Positions 60,268 through 64,000 of a stretch of 64,000 bases of DNA are shown here, one piece after another (position 1 is the stretch's first letter; every line of letters begins with the position of its first letter). Position numbers and translations under genes: made by a program. The notes beneath the pieces were generated by a model, which saw only the letters and a list, made by a program, of their open reading frames with translations, had not been told where the DNA came from and searched no databases. Source of the DNA: Nocardioides kongjuensis (GTDB lineage Bacteria; Actinomycetota; Actinomycetes; Propionibacteriales; Nocardioidaceae); contig NZ_JACCBF010000001.1 in assembly GCF_013409625.1 (NCBI RefSeq), forward strand, positions 2,359,001-2,423,000, written 5' to 3'.

Positions 60268-60939
60268 TCAGCCGGACGCCCACCCGAGCGCGTGGAGGCG
60301 CTCGACTCCGTCGAGCAACAGGTCGAGGGCGAACGCGAACTCGGCGTCGGCATCACAGCCCGCGCCGGCGGCCGGCGCCGTGGTCGCCATCCGGATGATG
60401 GAGGGGTACGACGCGGCGTAGGTCGCCAGCGCCTGGGCGCGCGCTGCCGGCTCGTCCGGCAGGGGGGGCATGGGGACGACGTCGCGAGTGAAGCCCCACA
60501 TCCGCACGCTCAGCGCGTGCATGGCGTGGTGGACCAAGTCGGCGGACAGCCCGCCGTCCAGCATGATCCCGATCAGGTCGTCCAGGTAGGCCAGGAGCGT
60601 CGGGGTCGCCACGACCCGGCTCTCGATGGCGTCCGGCAGCCAGGAATGTCGCCCAGCGACCTCGCGCGCGTCGAGGATCCGGCGACGCACGGCCCGTTTC
60701 CACTCCGGGTCCGGTGCGCCCGCGCGGATCTCGCCGACGACCCGGTCGACCATCGCGTCGACGAGCCGGTCGCGGTTCTCGAGGTGCTTGTAGAGCGCCA
60801 TCGGAGTGACGCCGAGCAGCCCCGCGAGGCGCCGCATGCTGACGGCGTCGAGGCCGTCTCCGTCCGCCGTCGCGATCGCCGCGTCGAGGATCCGGTCGCG
60901 ACTGAGGGCCGCGCGGGCCGGGGCGTTGGGGCTTGACAC
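60268..60939 (-). CDS. TetR-family transcriptional regulator
   Basis: A 223-residue repressor. The N-terminal HTH is RILDAAIATADGDGLDAVSM, then RRLAGLLGVTPMALYKHLEN, with a TetR_C-type ligand domain behind. It is divergent (67 bases) from a DUF4386 membrane gene, with an inverted repeat between them, so it most likely represses that gene and itself. GTG start eight bases after TATACG, which belongs to the operator. Ligand unknown. Confidence 0.88.
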   Translation of the reverse strand: MSSPNAPARAALSRDRILDAAIATADGDGLDAVSMRRLAGLLGVTPMALYKHLENRDRLVDAMVDRVVGEIRAGAPDPEWKRAVRRRILDAREVAGRHSWLPDAIESRVVATPTLLAYLDDLIGIMLDGGLSADLVHHAMHALSVRMWGFTRDVVPMPPLPDEPAARAQALATYAASYPSIIRMATTAPAAGAGCDADAEFAFALDLLLDGVERLHALGWASG

Positions 60940-60947
60940 GTCTACAC

Positions 60948-60981
60948 CGTATACCTACGCTCGTCGCTCCCGAGGTATACG
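60948..60981. promoter_or_regulatory. Candidate TetR operator, inverted repeat CGTATACCT / AGGTATACG
   Basis: Nine-base perfect arms (60948-60956 and 60973-60981), each holding the palindrome GTATAC, 16 bases apart in the divergent gap. Two dimers could bind. The left arm overlaps the likely -10 of the TetR gene. Confidence 0.55.
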
Positions 60982-61006
60982 CCGTACACCATGAAGGAGC
61001 ACTGCC

Positions 61007-61681
61007 GTGAACCCACGTCATCGCCGGTACGCACGGATCGCCGGCGTGCTCTACCTCGTCACCCACGTCACCTCGGTCCTCGCCCTCGTCGCCTACGGCG
61101 ACGGCCGTGACCCCGTCGCCGTCAGGGCCGGCATCGTCCTCGAGCTGGGCCTGGCCCTGGGCTGTGCCGGCACCGGAGTGCTGCTCGCCCAGGTCCTGTC
61201 GCCGTTCGGCCCCGCCCGGGCGCAGGCCTTCGCCCAGCTGCGCGCCGTCGAGGCGGCGGCGATCGTCGCCGGCACACTGCCCATGGCGGTCGTCGCCGAC
61301 ACCGGCCGCCCCACCGACGACCTCATCGCGCTCCACGCCGCAGCCTTCCTGCTCGGCCAGGGACTGGTGATCGGCGTCAACACCCTCGTGCTGGCGTCAC
61401 TGCTCTGGTCGTCCGGGTTCGTCGGTCGCAGACTGGCTGGGCTGGGCCTCGTGGGCGGCTGCCTCGTCCTCGCCAGTGACCTGGCCCAGCTGTTCGCGCT
61501 CATCCCTGCGCGCGGCGCGGTGGCAGCGGGGTGCGCCGTACCCATCTTCGCCTTCGAGCTCTGGTTCGCGCTGACCCTCATCGCCGGGCGCGGGCGGCCC
61601 GCCCGCGCGTCAGCGGCCGCGACACACGGCGAGCTCGAGGTGCCCCCGCTGGGGCTCGAACCCAGACTGGGCCGCTTTTAA
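61007..61681 (+). CDS. DUF4386-like membrane protein
   Basis: A 224-residue protein with about six helices. It begins RYARIAGVLYLVTHVTSVLA and includes LHAAAFLLGQGLVIGVNTLV, typical of DUF4386. Role unknown; probably a target of the adjacent TetR regulator. GTG start has AAGGAG (60994-60999). The last 14 codons lie antisense to the tRNA at 61641-61714 and the stop falls in its anticodon loop. The true C-terminus is therefore dictated by the tRNA sequence (PPLGLEPRLGRF) and is probably not functional. Confidence 0.78.
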   Translation: MNPRHRRYARIAGVLYLVTHVTSVLALVAYGDGRDPVAVRAGIVLELGLALGCAGTGVLLAQVLSPFGPARAQAFAQLRAVEAAAIVAGTLPMAVVADTGRPTDDLIALHAAAFLLGQGLVIGVNTLVLASLLWSSGFVGRRLAGLGLVGGCLVLASDLAQLFALIPARGAVAAGCAVPIFAFELWFALTLIAGRGRPARASAAATHGELEVPPLGLEPRLGRF

Positions 61682-61714
61682 GGCGGCTTCCTCTACCGAT
61701 TGGGATACGGGGGC
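61641..61714 (-). tRNA. tRNA with anticodon UAA (Leu by codon table) but class I shape
   Basis: A 74-base cloverleaf. Acceptor GCCCCCG/CGGGGGC with discriminator A. D arm TCC/GGA with a C-A mismatch at the fourth pair. Anticodon stem GCCGC/GCGGC with loop CTTAAAA (anticodon UAA). Variable loop of only five bases (CCAGT). T arm CTGGG/CCCAG with TTCGAGC. CCA is not encoded. Leu tRNAs normally have a long variable arm, absent here. The acceptor and T arms resemble actinobacterial tRNA-Lys, so it may be a diverged relative. It ends ten bases before the def gene stop, on the same strand. Confidence 0.8.
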
Positions 61715-61730
61715 CGTTCCTGCAGGACGC

Positions 61731-62297
61731 CTACAGGTAGGTCTGGCGAGGATAGATCGCGTGCGCGCCGGCGACCCGGTCGAGGAACAAGAACCCGTCG
61801 GTGTGGTCGATCTCGTGCTGCAGCGCCCGCGCCTCGAACGCATCGGTCGCGAACGACACGGTCTCACCCGTCCCCGGCAGCTGACCACGCACCGTCAGGC
61901 GCGACGCCCGCTTCACGTCGCCGGTGAGGTCGGGGACGCTCATGCAGCCCTCGCGGGCCTTCTCGTTGCGGCTGGACTCGACGACCTCGGCGTTGCACAG
62001 CACGAAGGTGCCGTGGCGCGTGCGGGTCTTGGGGTGCTCGGTGACGTCGACGCAGAACACCCGGACACCGACGCCGACCTGGTTGGCGGCGAGGCCGACG
62101 CAGCCGGGGCTGACCCGCATGGTCGCGACGAGGTCCGCGGCCAGCTGCACGACGTCGGCGGCCGTCGGGTCGACGTCGGCACCGCGAGCCGACAGCACCC
62201 CGTCCGGAGCCCGTACGACGTCCAGCACCCTGCCGTCGACGCCGAGCTCGGTCTCGGACCAGCCTGCGACCCGGGCGCTCCCCTGCTCCGACGTCAC
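61731..62297 (-). CDS. def: Peptide deformylase
   Basis: A 188-residue enzyme that removes the formyl group from new proteins. All three motifs are seen: GLAANQVGVGVRVF, EGCMSVPDLTG (Cys metal ligand) and HEIDHTDGFLFLDR (two His ligands and catalytic Glu). It overlaps the ACT-domain gene by four bases (GTGA), so the two are coupled. The GTG start gives a normal length. A second def gene is common in actinobacteria, so this may be one of two. Confidence 0.93.
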   Translation of the reverse strand: MTSEQGSARVAGWSETELGVDGRVLDVVRAPDGVLSARGADVDPTAADVVQLAADLVATMRVSPGCVGLAANQVGVGVRVFCVDVTEHPKTRTRHGTFVLCNAEVVESSRNEKAREGCMSVPDLTGDVKRASRLTVRGQLPGTGETVSFATDAFEARALQHEIDHTDGFLFLDRVAGAHAIYPRQTYL

Positions 62298-62818
62298 AGC
62301 TCGTCGGCCTCGGCAGGGCGCAGCGTGGCCGTGACACCGAGCCGCTCGGCCGAGGCGCGGATGGCTCCCTCGACCGCGCTGACGTCGGAGCCGGCCGGGA
62401 GGTCGAGCTCGGCGACGAGCAGGTAGAGGTCCCCCGCGAGGCGGGTGGTGAGGTCGGTGATGTTGCCCCCGGCCGCGGCGACCTCGGCGACGACGGCCGA
62501 CACGATGCCCGAACGGTCGCCGCCGTGCACGGTCAGCACCCAGGCGCTGCCTCCGGCTGCGGGCGCGGGCGCGTCGGTCACCGGGCGGACCGCGACGTCG
62601 AGGTCGCCGTCGGCGGCGAGCGGCGCGAGGGCCCGCTCGATGGCCGCCGCGTCGGAGCCGCCTCGGCACAGCAGCATCATCGCGAAATGACCCCGCAGCA
62701 GGGTCATCGTGGAGTCCTCGATGTTGAGCCCGAGCTCCGCGAGGCCGGCCGTGGTGGCGGCGATGATGCCGGGACGGTCGTGGCCGAGGACGGTGACGGC
62801 GTACAGGTCGGTGCTCAC
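62294..62818 (-). CDS. Tandem ACT-domain protein (GcvR-like)
   Basis: A 174-residue protein of two ACT domains: VTVLGHDRPGIIAATTAGLA in the first and VHGGDRSGIVSAVVAEVAAA in the second. ACT domains bind amino acids; GcvR-type proteins regulate glycine cleavage in enterobacteria, but actinobacterial homologues are not characterised. Translationally coupled to def. GTG start. Confidence 0.85.
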   Translation of the reverse strand: MSTDLYAVTVLGHDRPGIIAATTAGLAELGLNIEDSTMTLLRGHFAMMLLCRGGSDAAAIERALAPLAADGDLDVAVRPVTDAPAPAAGGSAWVLTVHGGDRSGIVSAVVAEVAAAGGNITDLTTRLAGDLYLLVAELDLPAGSDVSAVEGAIRASAERLGVTATLRPAEADEL

Positions 62819-62865
62819 GCCGGCATCATCCCAGCGGGCCCGGCCGAGCGCGCGTGGGGACCGGC

Positions 62866-63465
62866 TCAGAGCCGGAGGTCGAGCACGGCGCGGACCCGCG
62901 TGGACCCGGAGGTCAGCCAGAGCTCGTCGACCTCGACCGGCAGGCCGCGTGCCCGGAACCGGCCGTCGCGCGCGCTGTGGAGCGCCCGCCGCAAGGTGCC
63001 GCTCGCCAGGAAGGCGAGGTCCACTCCCCACGAGTCGGCGGGCAGCAGGACGAGGCCCTCGACGTCGACCTCACCCCTGCCGGTCGTCGTGGCGTCCAGG
63101 ACGAAGCGACCCAGCTCGCTCTCGAAGGCCCGGTGCACGCCGCGCCCGGCACGGGACGGCTCGCCCGACGGCGCGCCACCCGACCGGGCGTCGTACAGCA
63201 GCGTCGCGTCGGACCAGTCGCGGTCGCGACGGGCCCCGTGCAGGCGGTCGAAGATCCCCCGCAACCGACCACCGAGCTCGGGCGGGGGTTGCTCCAGGGG
63301 CATCGAGGATGCGCCGTCGACGAACGCGAGGATCCACTCGACGCTCTCCAAGGTCAGCGGGTCACCCTCGGCGACGAACGACGCCACCGCCTCGGCCTCC
63401 CCGGTCCCCAGCCGCCCGTCGAGCCAGTCGACGAGCTCGGTGAACGTCGGCCGGACGGTCCTCAC
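62866..63465 (-). CDS. Hypothetical protein coupled to an ECF-like sigma factor
   Basis: A 199-residue protein. The N-terminal 60 residues (TFTELVDWLDGRLGTGEAEA, VASFVAEGD) look like a short helical domain as found at the start of some anti-sigma factors, but no HxxxCxxC motif and no membrane segment are present. The rest is beta-rich (VHRAFESELGRFVLDATTTG). It overlaps the sigma gene by four bases (GTGA), the usual place of an anti-sigma factor. Whether it inhibits the sigma is inference. It ends 48 bases before the ACT gene start. Confidence 0.7.
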   Translation of the reverse strand: MRTVRPTFTELVDWLDGRLGTGEAEAVASFVAEGDPLTLESVEWILAFVDGASSMPLEQPPPELGGRLRGIFDRLHGARRDRDWSDATLLYDARSGGAPSGEPSRAGRGVHRAFESELGRFVLDATTTGRGEVDVEGLVLLPADSWGVDLAFLASGTLRRALHSARDGRFRARGLPVEVDELWLTSGSTRVRAVLDLRL

Positions 63466-63968
63466 TCCTCCTCCATGATCATCCGCAGCTCCTGGAGGCA
63501 GCGGCCGCGCACCGGCCCGATGGTCGCGGCCGGGTGGCCGAAGCGAGACGCGACCGCCGCGTGCCTCGGCGCCGCCCCCTCGAAGTACAAGGCGACGAGG
63601 AGCTCGCGGCTCGTGCTGCCGAGGGCGGACAGCGCGTCGTGGAGCGCGGTGACCACCTCCCAGTCGGCGAAGGGGTCGGCCAGGGGGTCGACGACGGGCT
63701 CGTGCCCGTGGATGGTGCGGGTGCTCCACACGTGCCGGCGGGCCATGGTCATCAGCCAGGAGGCGAGCCGCAGGTCCTCGGGCAGCCGGTGGAGAGCGTC
63801 GAGCAGGGCAGCGAACGTCGCGTGCGTGACGTCCGCCGCGTCCTCGGCATCGAGCCCTCCGCGCCGGGCGACGGTGTAGACGAGGCGTTCGTAGCGCTCG
63901 ACCACCTGCGCCCACGCGTCCCGCTCACCGCGGCGGCACCCCTCCAGGAGATCGGAGTCCGTCACCAC
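63462..63968 (-). CDS. ECF-like RNA polymerase sigma factor
   Basis: A 168-residue sigma-70 family protein with region 2 (RGERDAWAQVVERYERLVYT, ADVTHATFAALLDAL, LASWLMTMARRHVW). Region 4 is short and degenerate (ALYFEGAAPRHAAVASRFGH, then PAATIGPVRGRCLQELR), with Pro and Gly inside the expected HTH. GTG starts at 63968 and 63965 are both possible. Promoter lies beyond the window. Probably controls the coupled downstream gene and others. Confidence 0.82.
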   Translation of the reverse strand: MVTDSDLLEGCRRGERDAWAQVVERYERLVYTVARRGGLDAEDAADVTHATFAALLDALHRLPEDLRLASWLMTMARRHVWSTRTIHGHEPVVDPLADPFADWEVVTALHDALSALGSTSRELLVALYFEGAAPRHAAVASRFGHPAATIGPVRGRCLQELRMIMEEE

Positions 63969-64000
63969 GCCGTCGCGGCGACGCGGTGGCCCAGCGGCGC

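Noticed and set aside
61640..61681. PPLGLEPR as a conserved protein motif of the DUF4386 gene
   Set aside because: It is the antisense translation of a tRNA T arm, a common artefact.
61641..61714. tRNA gene as an integration site of a mobile element
   Set aside because: No repeated copy of the tRNA end and no integrase were seen on either side.

Overview
The window is high-GC DNA (about 70 percent) with dense, short-spaced genes, many GTG starts and many start codons placed 6-8 bases after a -10-like hexamer. The gene set points to an actinobacterium, most probably Nocardioides or a relative in the Propionibacteriales: mycobacterial-type sigE-rseA-htrA, a translational ileS T-box, Ku and LigD proteins, DUF222/HNH, DUF2505, DUF3117, WS/DGAT acyltransferase, the 180-kDa glutamate dehydrogenase class and a clpP3/clpP4/popR-like locus. 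I see no prophage, rRNA or CRISPR array. The genus is an inference from gene content only.

Layout. 1-5030: the end of a PP2C phosphatase gene, a small hypothetical gene, a non-homologous end-joining locus (LigD-type polymerase and ligase as separate proteins, divergent from Ku) and a DUF222/HNH nuclease. 5088-15824: a large protein-phosphorylation island in two blocks: kinase plus FHA-membrane-protease, divergent from TerY-like vWA plus PP2C; then a second kinase with a membrane-anchored partner, divergent from a dinucleotide-binding protein, a 4-TM protein and a zinc-ribbon/FHA protein. This is the best candidate for an undescribed signalling system. 15817-31556: a CPA2-type antiporter, an intergenic four-copy symmetric inverted repeat, an ABC-2 exporter, NAD-glutamate dehydrogenase, paired DUF2505 genes, a WS/DGAT-like acyltransferase, a cupredoxin-like lipoprotein with a membrane partner, and an isolated CpaE-like/SAF pair.

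31658-56831: a block whose order recalls the Mycobacterium tuberculosis Rv1177-Rv1223 region: htrA, rseA, sigE, divergent O-methyltransferase, DUF3117, DivIVA-like, LOG, dapE, dapD, dapC and fdxA. Interposed are an acyl-ACP desaturase, pepA, ileS with its T-box leader, DinB/DUF664 paralogues, a thioesterase, a TPR regulator with a divergent cupin gene, two GNAT acetyltransferases, cystathionine beta-synthase and an SGNH hydrolase. Three lysine/diaminopimelate pathway enzymes (DapE, DapD, DapC) lie within 13 kb.

56916-64000: a Bax-inhibitor-like membrane protein, a methyltransferase, a clpP3/clpP4-like pair whose second subunit lacks the catalytic serine, a PopR-like regulator ending in an ssrA-like tail with a palindrome upstream, a TetR/DUF4386 pair with an inverted-repeat operator, an odd class-I-shaped tRNA with anticodon UAA, peptide deformylase with an ACT-domain partner, and an ECF-like sigma factor at the edge.

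All calls come from reading the sequence; residue positions are hand counts and may be off by a few.
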